64,000 bases of DNA from Neorhizobium alkalisoli (GCF_007829835.1 NZ_VIWP01000003.1:744001-808000), one strand, 5' to 3'. Positions 33,928-44,139 are shown, counted from the first letter of the stretch. Program-made: numbers and translations. The notes: generated by a model from the sequence alone, not told the origin.

Positions 33928-35340
33928 TTATCGCGAACCGGAATGCAGGCCGCGGCGACGGTCCGCGGCGATCATCTCGGCAAGTGCGGAGCGCATCAGG
34001 TCGATCAGCAGGAAGACCACAAGGCTGATGCCCATCGCAGGCAGGGCAAGCCCGAGTGCGATCGCCACGACGAGGACGATCATCTTCACTGGCGTCGAAA
34101 GATGCGAGAATGCCCGGCCAAGCGTGCGCGGAGATCCGCCAGCTACGGGCCGTCGCAGCCACCACATGCGATAGCCATACATGATCATCGCCATCAGGCC
34201 CAAACCGAAGGCCGCCATCAGGATCTGGTTTGCCACACCGAACAGCACGCCCATATGGGTATCAATACCCCAGCGGATCAGTTTTGCGACAAGCGGAAAC
34301 GTCGCAAAGTCCGCACGGCTGACCACCGTCATGCTGGACGGATCGACGGCGATCGTATCGACCTGCGTCGGCCAGCTGCGGTCATATTCGCTGACCCGGA
34401 ACGCCTGCTCGACAGTGCGGGGCGGACGCACCTCGATCATGGGTGAATCGATGCCAACGGCCCGCGCCGTTTCGACGACACGATCGATAGCGGCAAGCGT
34501 ATCCGCTTCAGTGAATGGCGCCGCCACGGGCGGTGCAGCCCCGCCGCTCTGGTGCTCGGCATGCTCGCCCAGAGGCTGCGCCGGCTTGGCGCCACCGAGA
34601 TCGACGGAAACCGATGGCGTGATCCAGCCGACGACATTGCGAAACTCGTCGATATTGCCGCCTGCCCAGCGCGACCATGTCAGCCCGGTGACGGAGAGGA
34701 AAAGCAGGCCGAGCGCCATCCAGATGCCGATCAGCCCGTGCAGCCGCCGCTCGCGCGCCGCCTTGCCAAGATTCTTCGGCAGGCCGAGACGCCACAGCCA
34801 GAGCAGCACGCCACCCAGAACGGCGATCCACAGCCAGGAGGCCGCAAGCTCGCTGTAATTGCGGCCGATATCGCCGAGCAGCAGATTGCGATGCAGGTAA
34901 TCGAGCGCGATGCGGAAAGGCAGGATACCGCTCGTGCCATAGGTCACGAGCTCGCCTTGCGTCTTCAGCGAGGCCGGATCGACGAAGATCGTGCGTGTTT
35001 CCGATTCGCCGAGACCCGGCTCGGTAAACATCACCCGCGTCGTCTTACCTTCCGCAATGGCTGGACGCACGGCGAACAGTCTTGGCCCCTCACCCATCAC
35101 TTGGCGAGCGGCAGCGACCTGCTCCGAAAGCGGCCTTGCCGGCCCCTGCGTCGCAGCCACCAGCTGGTCGCGATAGAGCCAGCCTTCGATCTGCGGCGTC
35201 AGCACGTAAAGCGTGCCGCTCAGCGCCGCAAAGAAGATGAACGGTGCGACGAACAGGCCGATATAGAAATGCAGCCGGATCATGAACAGCCGGAAGGCGC
35301 CTTTCGTCTCGGCGCTGCGGACGGCAGTCTCAGCAGCCAT
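33928..35340 (-). CDS. PepSY-associated inner-membrane protein
   Basis: A 470-residue PepSY_TM protein. An N-terminal span (FMIRLHFYIGLFVAPFIFFAALSGTLYVL) leads to a periplasmic PepSY domain, then spans LWIAVLGGVLLWLWRLGLP, RRLHGLIGIWMALGLLFLSVTGLTW and several C-terminal spans (ILMAAFGLGLMAMIMYGYRMWWLRR). The His/Trp pattern in LHGLIGIW and the MGVLFG region resembles proteins of iron or copper homeostasis, some of which reduce siderophores. The start has a strong GGAGG site. A tiny ORF and a DUF2946 gene lie upstream on the same strand, which suggests a metal-related operon. Confidence 0.85.
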   Translation of the reverse strand: MAAETAVRSAETKGAFRLFMIRLHFYIGLFVAPFIFFAALSGTLYVLTPQIEGWLYRDQLVAATQGPARPLSEQVAAARQVMGEGPRLFAVRPAIAEGKTTRVMFTEPGLGESETRTIFVDPASLKTQGELVTYGTSGILPFRIALDYLHRNLLLGDIGRNYSELAASWLWIAVLGGVLLWLWRLGLPKNLGKAARERRLHGLIGIWMALGLLFLSVTGLTWSRWAGGNIDEFRNVVGWITPSVSVDLGGAKPAQPLGEHAEHQSGGAAPPVAAPFTEADTLAAIDRVVETARAVGIDSPMIEVRPPRTVEQAFRVSEYDRSWPTQVDTIAVDPSSMTVVSRADFATFPLVAKLIRWGIDTHMGVLFGVANQILMAAFGLGLMAMIMYGYRMWWLRRPVAGGSPRTLGRAFSHLSTPVKMIVLVVAIALGLALPAMGISLVVFLLIDLMRSALAEMIAADRRRGLHSGSR

Positions 35341-35449
35341 GACCGGCCTCCATGAATGAGGCAGCAGGGTGCAGAGTGGATGTTTCGGCCAAAAGCCTGT
35401 GAAGAGCCGGCAGCATCGGCCAGCAAGCGATCGAACAAGCGACCATCAT
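35330..35449 (-). CDS. Candidate small ORF with a strong ribosome site before the PepSY gene
   Basis: A 39-residue ORF beginning MMVACSIACWPMLPALHRLL and ending EAGHGC. Its AGGAG site is ideally spaced before the ATG at 35449, and it overlaps the PepSY start by 11 bases, so translational coupling is possible. The peptide is short, contains three Cys and three His, and has no known family. It could be a leader peptide or a metal-binding microprotein, or a chance frame within the 160-base gap. Confidence 0.4.
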   Translation of the reverse strand: MMVACSIACWPMLPALHRLLAETSTLHPAASFMEAGHGC

Positions 35450-35500
35450 TGTCTCCTTGAAAATGAACGGACCGGCAGCGAAGCCGGCATGCGTGCAGAA

Positions 35501-35893
35501 TCAGGAGAGGCTTGGTGGCCCCCGGACATCGCCGCTCAAGCCCAGCAGCCGTGGCGTCTCGTGGACCGACGGCAGAAGAGCGACGGTCTCGCCGATGACG
35601 ATACGCGGCGCAAATACAGGACCGTTATCGCAAGGCAGACCGGGCGTGATCGAATGGGCAATCTGGCAGGCGGCCTGACAGCAAGGCTGCGGCACACCAT
35701 CGAGCGGGCTCTTGCCCTGATGCTCTTCAGCCCCCGACGACGAACAGATGACTTCGAGCGCGCCATCCAGCGACAGCATCGAGGCCTGGGCATAACCACT
35801 GATGCCACCCTGCAGCAGAAGCATCACGGCGATGAGGCCGGCGAGAACGCCGCCGCTCATGGCATCGCGAATGATCTGTCTGAAAAAGCGCAT
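35501..35893 (-). CDS. DUF2946-like exported protein
   Basis: A 130-residue protein with an N-terminal signal or membrane segment (MSGGVLAGLIAVMLLLQGGISGYAQA), a middle region with ICSSSGAEEHQ and a DGVPQPCCQAACQIAHS Cys/His cluster, and a mostly disordered C-terminus. The layout is that of DUF2946, whose members are often linked with copper or iron genes. It is the first gene of the apparent DUF2946-smORF-PepSY cluster. The ATG at 35893 directly abuts a perfect inverted repeat. An in-frame ATG at 35860 is an alternative start. Confidence 0.65.
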   Translation of the reverse strand: MRFFRQIIRDAMSGGVLAGLIAVMLLLQGGISGYAQASMLSLDGALEVICSSSGAEEHQGKSPLDGVPQPCCQAACQIAHSITPGLPCDNGPVFAPRIVIGETVALLPSVHETPRLLGLSGDVRGPPSLS

Positions 35894-35915
35894 AACCTTC
35901 CCATAGGGGAAGGTT
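35894..35915. promoter_or_regulatory. Perfect inverted repeat resembling a MerR/CueR-type operator
   Basis: AACCTTCCC and GGGAAGGTT flank ATAG. ACCTTCC...GGAAGGT is the half-site pair of copper-responsive CueR/HmrR operators, though here the centre is N6 rather than the usual N7. A TTGACA lies on the minus strand at 35922-35927. The right arm also contains the only ribosome site (GGAAGG) for the DUF2946 gene, so an RNA hairpin hiding that site is another reading. Confidence 0.45.
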
Positions 35916-35970
35916 TGGCTTTGTCAACTATCGGTCGTGGTGAAGACCTGCGACACTTTCTCATCAACGA

Positions 35971-36004
35971 AAAATCCCGCCTGCGTTTCCGAAGGCGGGA
36001 TTTT
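35971..36004 (-). terminator. Bidirectional rho-independent terminator after the large membrane protein gene
   Basis: A perfect 12-base stem (AAAATCCCGCCT with AGGCGGGATTTT, 10-base loop) ends in T-runs on both strands. It lies 22 bases past the stop of the minus-strand gene. Confidence 0.85.
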
Positions 36005-36026
36005 GAAATTCGGCTTTAAAAACCGC

Positions 36027-38564
36027 TTACTGGCTGCCCGGCGAAGCGGGCATCTTGGCCCATTCGGCGATTGCCTCGTTAAAGGCCTTTTCGCCTTCCG
36101 GACCCTTCTGCAGTGTCAGCAGTGCACGACGGCCGTTGCGATAGGCAACCGGAATATCGATCCAGTTGCGGGTCCGCAGCAGGTCGAGATTGGTGTTGCG
36201 GGCATCCGGGAAATCGTTGAGCGCGATCATGTGGAAATCGTCGGTGATCTTGGCCGGAACCGCGATCAGCGCGTTGCCACGATCCTGCTCGGTCGTCTTC
36301 ATCGCGATGCGCTGGACGCTGTCGATCGCGCCGCCTTCAAAGCCCGGAGGCACGGCGAAAACGATCTCGATCAGATGGCTGGCGGGCAGCGACGGATCGG
36401 TATTGCGCTTCAGCGTCATCAGCGCCGTCAGGCCACGGCCGGGCACGGTGATACGGCCCTGCACTTCCGGCTCCGGCGGTCCGCCATTGGCACCCGGTTC
36501 ACGCAGCAGCGACCAGGACACGGTCCCGTCGATGGCAGTCGGTGCGGTCTGGCCGAGACGCTCTTCGTAGAGGAACATCTTTTCGCCCGAGGCGGCCGGC
36601 GTATTGGCAATATTGCCGCTCGGCGTGGCCGGTGCAGGCGTTGCCGGTGCATTGGCTGCTGGCGGGGTGGTGCCGGCAGCTGGTGCTGTCGGAGCAGCGG
36701 TACCGGGTGCAGCAGGCGCCGGCGTTGCCGGCGGCGAATTGAGCTGCGCAACCGACTGGCCTTCGGCATTCTGTGCCAGCGTGCCGGCGGCGCCCGGACC
36801 GTCATCGGTCTCGCTGCCATCCGCCATCAGGCGCTGGGTGAATTTCGGATTGGCTGCAGAACCATCGGCCGGCGCCGGCGTGGTCGCTGGCGTCTGCGGA
36901 CGATTGGCGGCCTGCTGGTTGGCTGCAGGCGGCGTGGCAGTGGTCGTCGCTGCACTGGAGGCAGGGTTCGCTGCCGGCGGCGTGCCATTATTGGCCGTCG
37001 ATGCGGCCGGGGTCTGCTGTGCCGTAGAAGTACCGCTGGAGTTCGACGAGATCAGGCCACCGACGAGTTCGTCGAGCGAATCGCGGTTGATCCAGACAGC
37101 ATAGGCGCCGCCCGCCACGACGAGCAGGCCGACAATGCCGAGCACGAGGCCGGCATAGCTGCGCTTGCGCACCGGTGTCACCCGATAGGGCTTTGCCGGG
37201 CTTGGCATCAGGTCTTCGAGATCGTCATCATTGCGCGATGCGGCACGGGCCTCGGAACGCGGCTGTTGCTGCTGTTCCTTGGTATAGCCGATCAGGTCTT
37301 CGAGATCGCTCCACGGATCCCGGTCGGCCTGCTTCGCATCATCCGCCTTGGCGGCACCGGCCTTCCCATCATCGACCTGCGACAGGTCGGACGGGACGTA
37401 ATCGGCAAAGAAGCTTTCGGCGTCATCGGCCTTGTGGCTGCCCTGCACGGCGGACAATTCGCCGACGGGCGGCATCCGCACGGCATCGGCCGCGACATGC
37501 GTCTCTTGGTCGAAATGGGCATCGACACGCTCTGCCGAAGCATGACGGCCGATCGGTTCGACGGGGCCTGCGGGAATAAGTTCGGGAACATCGTTCCAGG
37601 CAGAATCAAGCTCGGCCTGCTTGCGGGCATGCTCGTCCTGCGACCAGCCATCGTGCTGTTCGAAGGCAGACGCCGCCTCGGCAGCGCTGTCGCCGGCACG
37701 CCAGTCACGATCGGCATGGCCGGAAAGCTCACCCGAAAAGCCATAAGGTGGCTCTTCATGGGCTCTTGCCTGTTCCGGCTCGTAGCGGGCAGGCTCTTCA
37801 TAGGCAGGTTCGTGGACCGGCTCATCCGGTGCCTGATAGGCCTCGGGAGCCACATAGGCCGTGTCTTCTTCCCGGCTTTCCGCATGCTGCGTGAAGCTGG
37901 GCTCGGCATGGGCTTGGAACCGGTCTTCCTCGACGCGTGCACCAGCCGCTTCTTCGAAAAACGCCCGCTCGGCAAGAGCAGTGCGCTCATCATGATGCGG
38001 TTCTGGCTCGACAGGCTCCTCATAGGCAGGAACGGCAGCCGGCGCCTCTTCCTCAATCTGCTCGTCGCGGGTCTCATAGGCGACCGGTTCGTCGACCTGA
38101 TCCCAGGCAGGCGTTGCGTGTTGAGGCTCGGCGGCAGCATGGACAGGTTCGTGAACCGGCTCATACCGTTCCTCGACCTCTTCCGCCGGCTCATAAGCCT
38201 GAGCCGGAGCCTCGGCATGATCCTGTTCGGGTTCGTCGCGATAGACGGGAGATTCGGCTGGCTCGGGATCCGCTGCATAGGTGGCTGCGGCAGCGACGGG
38301 CGCTGCTGCAACCTCTTCCCCCGGATAGGGGAAGCCATCGTCGACGGGTGCGGCCTCGGCATGCTCCGCCTCGACCTCGGTGATGGCCAGCTCCAGCTTG
38401 TCCATCTGCCTACGAAGCATTTCCTCAGGCGGGCGCGGCTTCATGTTCTCGAGCTGCCGCTGAACGGCGCCACGAGCCTTCTCATACACTTTCGCACGCG
38501 TATCAGGCGTGTTGGTGGTAAGCCCGTCTACAGCGCGGCGGATCACCGCTACAAAATCAGCCAT
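36027..38564 (-). CDS. Large Pro/Ala/Glu-rich single-span membrane protein, function unknown
   Basis: An 845-residue protein from ATG 38564 (MADFVAVIRRAVDGLTTNTPDTRAKVYEKARGAVQRQLENM). A short helical N-terminal domain is followed by about 350 residues of acidic, Glu/Pro/Ala-rich, probably disordered sequence. One membrane span (YAGLVLGIVGLLVVAGGAYAVWI, near residue 475) leads to a Pro/Ala/Thr-rich linker, then a folded C-terminal domain of about 200 residues (GEKMFLYEERLGQTAPTAIDGTVSWSLLREPG...GNALIAVPAKITDDFHMIALND-type). Cytoplasmic and periplasmic halves suggest an envelope-spanning adaptor. It precedes purA by 58 bases on the other side of the minus-strand layout; I know of no experimental function. 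Confidence 0.75.
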   Translation of the reverse strand: MADFVAVIRRAVDGLTTNTPDTRAKVYEKARGAVQRQLENMKPRPPEEMLRRQMDKLELAITEVEAEHAEAAPVDDGFPYPGEEVAAAPVAAAATYAADPEPAESPVYRDEPEQDHAEAPAQAYEPAEEVEERYEPVHEPVHAAAEPQHATPAWDQVDEPVAYETRDEQIEEEAPAAVPAYEEPVEPEPHHDERTALAERAFFEEAAGARVEEDRFQAHAEPSFTQHAESREEDTAYVAPEAYQAPDEPVHEPAYEEPARYEPEQARAHEEPPYGFSGELSGHADRDWRAGDSAAEAASAFEQHDGWSQDEHARKQAELDSAWNDVPELIPAGPVEPIGRHASAERVDAHFDQETHVAADAVRMPPVGELSAVQGSHKADDAESFFADYVPSDLSQVDDGKAGAAKADDAKQADRDPWSDLEDLIGYTKEQQQQPRSEARAASRNDDDLEDLMPSPAKPYRVTPVRKRSYAGLVLGIVGLLVVAGGAYAVWINRDSLDELVGGLISSNSSGTSTAQQTPAASTANNGTPPAANPASSAATTTATPPAANQQAANRPQTPATTPAPADGSAANPKFTQRLMADGSETDDGPGAAGTLAQNAEGQSVAQLNSPPATPAPAAPGTAAPTAPAAGTTPPAANAPATPAPATPSGNIANTPAASGEKMFLYEERLGQTAPTAIDGTVSWSLLREPGANGGPPEPEVQGRITVPGRGLTALMTLKRNTDPSLPASHLIEIVFAVPPGFEGGAIDSVQRIAMKTTEQDRGNALIAVPAKITDDFHMIALNDFPDARNTNLDLLRTRNWIDIPVAYRNGRRALLTLQKGPEGEKAFNEAIAEWAKMPASPGSQ

Positions 38565-38622
38565 CAGCACTTCTCATAATCACCGACTCGTCGCCGGCAG
38601 AATGGATAATCAGTTCTAAACT

Positions 38623-40221
<1,599 letters not shown>

Positions 40222-41109
40222 TTGTACCGCAGCGCATACCTTTATCTCGTCATCGCGACTCTCTGCTGGGGCGGCAATGCCGTCGCAGGAAAGCTTGCCA
40301 TCGGCCATATCAGCCCGATGATGCTGACCTTCTGGCGCTGGGGATTTGCAACCACGATCATCTGCGCGATCTCCGTGCCGCAGCTCGTCCGCGACTGGCC
40401 CGTCGTCAAAAAGAACCTGCCGATCCTGATCTTCCTCGGGCTTGTCGGCTACGTCGTCTTCAACGGCGCGCTCTATACGGCCGTCAACTATACGACAGCG
40501 ATCAACGTCACCGTCGAGCAGGTGGCGATCCCGATGTTCATCTTCATCATCAATTTCGCGCTGTTTCGCATGCGTGTCAGCTGGCTGCAGATTTTAGGCT
40601 TCACCCTGACCTTTCTCGGCGGCCTCCTGACGGCCGTGCATGGCGATCCCCGTGCGCTGGTGACGCTGACCGTCAATTTCGGCGATGCGATCATGATGAT
40701 CGCCATTCTCGCCTACGCGCTCTACACCGTGGCGCTACGCTGGCGGCCCAAGATCGACTGGCGCACGCTGATGGCCGTGCCCGCCTTCTTCGCCTTCCTT
40801 TTCAGCATTCCGCTGGTCGGCTGGGAATATTCGACCGACAGGCTGGTCTGGCCGGATGCGAGCGGCTGGGCCATCACGCTTTATACCGCCATCTTCGCAT
40901 CGCTGGTGGCGCAGGTCCTGTTCATCAAGGGAGTCGAGCAGATCGGCGCCAACAGGGCCGGCCTGTTCATCAATCTCGTCCCCGTCTTCGGTACACTGCT
41001 CTCGGTCCTGGTTCTGGGCGAAAGGCTGCAGATGTTCCACATCGCAGCACTTGCGCTGGCGCTCGGTGGCATCGCCATCGCCGAACGCGGAAAACCCGCC
41101 TCCGGCTAG
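40222..41109 (+). CDS. DMT-superfamily EamA transporter
   Basis: A 295-residue permease of ten predicted spans in two EamA repeats (YLYLVIATLCWGGNAVAGKLAIGHISPMMLTFWRWGFA, then second repeat GAALYTAIFASLVAQVLFIKGVEQIGANRAGLFINLVPVFGTLLSVLVLGERL-type). I chose the TTG at 40222, which has a GGGGAGGAAAG ribosome site; the ATG at 40126 lacks one and its first 32 residues are not EamA-like. Substrate unknown. Distinct from the EamA protein encoded at 27.2-28.1 kb. Confidence 0.85.
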   Translation: MYRSAYLYLVIATLCWGGNAVAGKLAIGHISPMMLTFWRWGFATTIICAISVPQLVRDWPVVKKNLPILIFLGLVGYVVFNGALYTAVNYTTAINVTVEQVAIPMFIFIINFALFRMRVSWLQILGFTLTFLGGLLTAVHGDPRALVTLTVNFGDAIMMIAILAYALYTVALRWRPKIDWRTLMAVPAFFAFLFSIPLVGWEYSTDRLVWPDASGWAITLYTAIFASLVAQVLFIKGVEQIGANRAGLFINLVPVFGTLLSVLVLGERLQMFHIAALALALGGIAIAERGKPASG

Positions 41110-41161
41110 GAAAGGCGGGCATCGCTTCGGGACAAGCGAATTTATATTCCGGGATCTTTGA

Positions 41162-41692
41162 TCAGAGCGGATGAAAAACCGGCGCGATCGCACGGCGCGG
41201 TTCATCGGCAATGGCTACCATCTCGATGATCGGGCTGCGGTCACCAAGCGTCACTTCGCCGGCCGCGGTCTTCACGACCAGAACGCGGTCGATCTGGCCT
41301 TCAGCCGTCACAAGATAGCTGAGCTGCAGGTCGTCTGCCGACCATCCGAGCGAAAGCAGCTGGTCGCGCTTCAAGGCAGCGCAGTCGAAGCAGCTTTCGC
41401 GCGACGGGATTGCCGAAGCGGTCTTGTCAAAACTTCCGAGATAGGTGTCGAGGTCATAGACCGTGCGGTTGACCCCGGCATTGACCTGCGAGAGCTGTTG
41501 CTGCTTCGCGAAATCATCTGCCGCTCCGGCGCCGTCATGGCGCACGGAAGCGCTGTCTTCGGCGACCGGTGCATGGATCGCCGCCGAGCCGGAAAGCACG
41601 AAGGCGAGACCGCTCGGGCCTGCCGCATGGGCTTCCTTGCTGATGATGAGGGCTGCCAGAATGGCCACTGAGACGATGAGCTTCCTGATCAT
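41162..41692 (-). CDS. Exported transglutaminase-like protein with a degenerate active site
   Basis: A 176-residue secreted protein (signal peptide MIRKLIVSVAILAALIISKEAHA). The mature part follows the order of bacterial transglutaminase-like cysteine peptidases: VNRTVYDLDTYLGSF, then ESCFDCAALKRDQLLSLGWSADDLQLSYLVTAEGQIDRVLVVKTAAGEVTLGD. The candidate nucleophile Cys is in the DCAALK motif, but the histidine expected before VLVV is Asp-Arg here, so catalysis is doubtful. Such proteins often pair with adhesin or envelope systems; no partner is adjacent. The family link is by pattern only. Confidence 0.6.
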   Translation of the reverse strand: MIRKLIVSVAILAALIISKEAHAAGPSGLAFVLSGSAAIHAPVAEDSASVRHDGAGAADDFAKQQQLSQVNAGVNRTVYDLDTYLGSFDKTASAIPSRESCFDCAALKRDQLLSLGWSADDLQLSYLVTAEGQIDRVLVVKTAAGEVTLGDRSPIIEMVAIADEPRRAIAPVFHPL

Positions 41693-41967
41693 TACGCCGA
41701 CCCCTTCTCTGGCCCTGTCTGCCGGGCGGCGCTTGCGTAACGGCCGCCTCTTCTGTTCATGACAAAAGCCTACGCCGACAGGTTTTCGGGGCGCTTAAGC
41801 GAAAAGATGCAATTTTATTGAAATCCATCTTTTTCTCGCCATGGCACAGATAAACCGGTTCTGCGCGCGCAAAAAGGCAGCGGACCAAGCGGAAATTGAT
41901 GCTTTTCGAGATGCCCCCCATCTCCTAACCCTTGGTCCAAAGACAACAAAGGGAAGGCAGGCGACCG

Positions 41968-42756
41968 ATGGGCAAGCCGTTTTACTGGAACGAACTGAAC
42001 ACGCTCGACTTCGCCGACCTCTCGCCGGACAGGACGATCGCAATCCTGCCGATCGCTTCAACAGAGCAGCATGGGCCGCATCTGCCGATCGCGACTGACG
42101 TGGCAATCGCCAACGGCATGCTGGCGGAGCTGAAAACCCAGCGCCCGGAAGAACTCGACATCCTCGTCTTGCCGACCCAGGAAATCGGCAAGGCCAACGA
42201 ACATATCTATGGCCCCGGCACGCTGTCCCTCGGCGCCGACCTGCTCATCCCCGCCTGGACCGCGATCGGCGCCAAGGTGGCCGAGGCCGGCGTGAAAAAG
42301 CTGGTGATCGTCAATTCCCATGGCGGCAATGTCGACATCATGAGCATTGTCGGCCGCGAATTGCGGGTGCGTTACCAGATGGCCGTCATCGGCACCCAAT
42401 GGGGCCGCTTCGGCCATCCGGAGGGACTGATCTCCGAACACGAGCAGAAATACGGCATCCATGGCGGTGAAGTGGAAACCTCGCTCATGCTGCATTTCCG
42501 CCCGGAACTGGTGCGGATGGAAAAAGCCCAGAATTTTGTCTCGGCCGCCGAAAGCCGCTCGAAATTCATGCAGCCGGCGCCGCCGCATGTCCTTTCCTGG
42601 ATCGCTCACGACCTCAACCCCAACGGCGTCGTCGGCGATGCTTCGAAGGGCACGGCGGAAAAGGGCGCCACGATCTGCCGCCATCAGGTGGCGGGCTTCG
42701 TCGAGATGCTGCGTGAATTCGAAAAGTTTTCGCTGAGCGAGCTTTATACCCGCTGA
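41968..42756 (+). CDS. Creatininase-family amidohydrolase
   Basis: A 262-residue enzyme of the creatininase superfamily, from ATG 41968 (MGKPFYWNELNTLDF), with a GGGAAGGCAGG ribosome site. Metal ligands are visible in ILPIASTEQHGPHLPIATD (Glu33, His35, Asp44), followed by LVIVNSHGGNVDIMSIVGRELR and HGGEVETSLMLHFRPELV (Glu). Members hydrolyse cyclic amides or formamides: creatinine, the formamidopyrimidine of archaeal riboflavin synthesis, or the mycofactocin precursor. It sits 1.3 kb from, and may act with, the LysR-controlled operon to its right. Its substrate is unknown. Confidence 0.85.
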   Translation: MGKPFYWNELNTLDFADLSPDRTIAILPIASTEQHGPHLPIATDVAIANGMLAELKTQRPEELDILVLPTQEIGKANEHIYGPGTLSLGADLLIPAWTAIGAKVAEAGVKKLVIVNSHGGNVDIMSIVGRELRVRYQMAVIGTQWGRFGHPEGLISEHEQKYGIHGGEVETSLMLHFRPELVRMEKAQNFVSAAESRSKFMQPAPPHVLSWIAHDLNPNGVVGDASKGTAEKGATICRHQVAGFVEMLREFEKFSLSELYTR

Positions 42757-42760
42757 AGGC

Positions 42761-43060
42761 CTATTCGACAGTGTCTTCGAGCGCCGCCAGCGCCTTGACG
42801 ACGTCTGGCGGTCCCTTCCGATATTTGGCCTTGAGCTTCTTCAGGGCCGCATCCGTTCCCTTGCAGTATTTGTCGAGCGCCTTGTTGATCTCCGCGCCGC
42901 GCGCTTCGTCATAAGCTTCTTCCCCTCGAAAATGGTCGCATTGCTCCCGGTTGGCGAGGAAGGTTTTGACATCCGCGGGAAACTCGGCGGCGGATACGGT
43001 GGTCCCCGCTCCTGCCGCCATGGCCATCACCAAAAACCCGATTGTCGCCGCACGTCGCAT
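42761..43060 (-). CDS. Small secreted protein, function unknown
   Basis: A 99-residue product with a clear signal peptide (MRRAATIGFLVMAMAAGAGTTVSAAE). The 73-residue mature domain is helical and rich in Lys, Asp and Glu. It has two cysteines (REQCDHFRGEEAYDEARGAEINKALDKYC) that could form a disulfide, and a REQCDHFRGEE motif I have seen in small rhizobial periplasmic proteins. It lies tail-to-tail with the creatininase gene, with 4 bases between stops. Confidence 0.65.
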   Translation of the reverse strand: MRRAATIGFLVMAMAAGAGTTVSAAEFPADVKTFLANREQCDHFRGEEAYDEARGAEINKALDKYCKGTDAALKKLKAKYRKGPPDVVKALAALEDTVE

Positions 43061-43117
43061 TGCCGATTCCCCCCTGAAACTATGATCTTGTCAGCTTAGG
43101 CCCGCTGCATACCGGTT

Positions 43118-44062
43118 TCATGTCTGCCCCTGCGCCGGCAAATGCCCCTTGCCCTGTAGCTCGGCCACCATGGCGGCAAGCTCCGACAGCAAAAATTCCA
43201 CGAACAGGCTGGTCGCCGTATCCAGCGTCGCCCGCGACCGCGCCACGAGCTTCATCGGCTGGTGGCGTTGATGCGGCGTCGCGATCGGCCGAAAGATCAA
43301 CTCGCCACGCCGGCATTCCGGCAAAACATCGAGCGGATTGAGCAGCGAAATTCCGGTTCCGCATTTCACCAGCTGTTTCAGCATGTCCGACGCATTCGTC
43401 TCGACGATCGGCTCGACGGCGATCGAAAGCTGCGATAGGGCGAGGTTGATGATGTTGCGCAGGCTGGTGCCCGGCTGCGCCAGAAGCAGCGGCTCATGGC
43501 AGACATCGGCGAGATCGATCGGCCCCTCGCCCGCCAGCCGGTGGCCTGGTGGAATGACGGCGCCGATCGGCACGTCGAACGTCGCAAGCGTACGAATACC
43601 CGGCGTTGCGGGCATATTGAAGCCGAGACCAATATCGACCTCGCCCGCCACGACCGGATGAATGGTGGTCGAGCCGCCATCGTTGCGCAGATGAATGCGC
43701 ACCCGCGGATGCTTGGCAACGAAACGCGCGATGATTTCCGGCAGCGGCCCCGCGGCAAGACCGACGGTTGCCACCATCGTCACCTTGCCGAGCTGCGGCA
43801 TTTTCAGGCCGCGAATGCGCGCCTCCATCCGCTCATAGGCCTTCAGCGTCTCGCGGATATGCTCGATGCAGAGTTCGCCGGCCGCCGTCAGTTTCAGCCC
43901 GCGCGGCATGCGTTCGAAGATCGGCGCGCCGATTTCCTCTTCCAGCGCAAGAATCTGCCGGTTGATCGCCGACGACGCGACATTGAGGTTGGCAGCCGCC
44001 TTGCGGATCGAACCGCAGCGGGCGATCTCGTCGATATATTGCAGTTTGCGCGAATGAAGCAT
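43118..44062 (-). CDS. LysR-family transcriptional regulator
   Basis: A 314-residue regulator from ATG 44062 (MLHSRKLQYIDEIARCGSIRKAAANLNVASSAINRQILALEEEIGAPIFERMPRGLKLT), which is the LysR helix-turn-helix. The rest is a type 2 periplasmic-binding-like effector domain (GKVTMVATVGLAAGPLPEIIARFVAKHPRVRIHL). It is divergent from the ABC importer operon with 189 bases between. A candidate operator, TTTGAG-N6-CTCAAA, lies in that gap at 44122-44139. The effector is probably the transported compound or a breakdown product. Confidence 0.92.
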   Translation of the reverse strand: MLHSRKLQYIDEIARCGSIRKAAANLNVASSAINRQILALEEEIGAPIFERMPRGLKLTAAGELCIEHIRETLKAYERMEARIRGLKMPQLGKVTMVATVGLAAGPLPEIIARFVAKHPRVRIHLRNDGGSTTIHPVVAGEVDIGLGFNMPATPGIRTLATFDVPIGAVIPPGHRLAGEGPIDLADVCHEPLLLAQPGTSLRNIINLALSQLSIAVEPIVETNASDMLKQLVKCGTGISLLNPLDVLPECRRGELIFRPIATPHQRHQPMKLVARSRATLDTATSLFVEFLLSELAAMVAELQGKGHLPAQGQT

Positions 44063-44121
44063 GCTGCCGCGGTTCCGTTTGCTTAAATCTTGATCGCATC
44101 GCACAATCGCAGCGACCGCAT

Positions 44122-44139
44122 TTTGAGCGCTGCCTCAAA
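44122..44139. promoter_or_regulatory. Candidate LysR operator between the regulator and ABC operon
   Basis: TTTGAG-CGCTGC-CTCAAA is a perfect dyad of T-N11-A type. A second CTCAAA lies at 44189-44194 just before a TATAAA at 44202 that lacks a good -35. This suggests an activator-dependent promoter for the ABC operon. Confidence 0.6.

Noticed and set aside
35937..38579. An 880-codon plus-strand open frame opposite the large membrane protein gene
   Set aside because: The product is Arg/Gly/Cys-rich low complexity (a shadow of Ala/Pro/Glu codons) and has no start signal. The minus-strand gene has a terminator and ribosome site.
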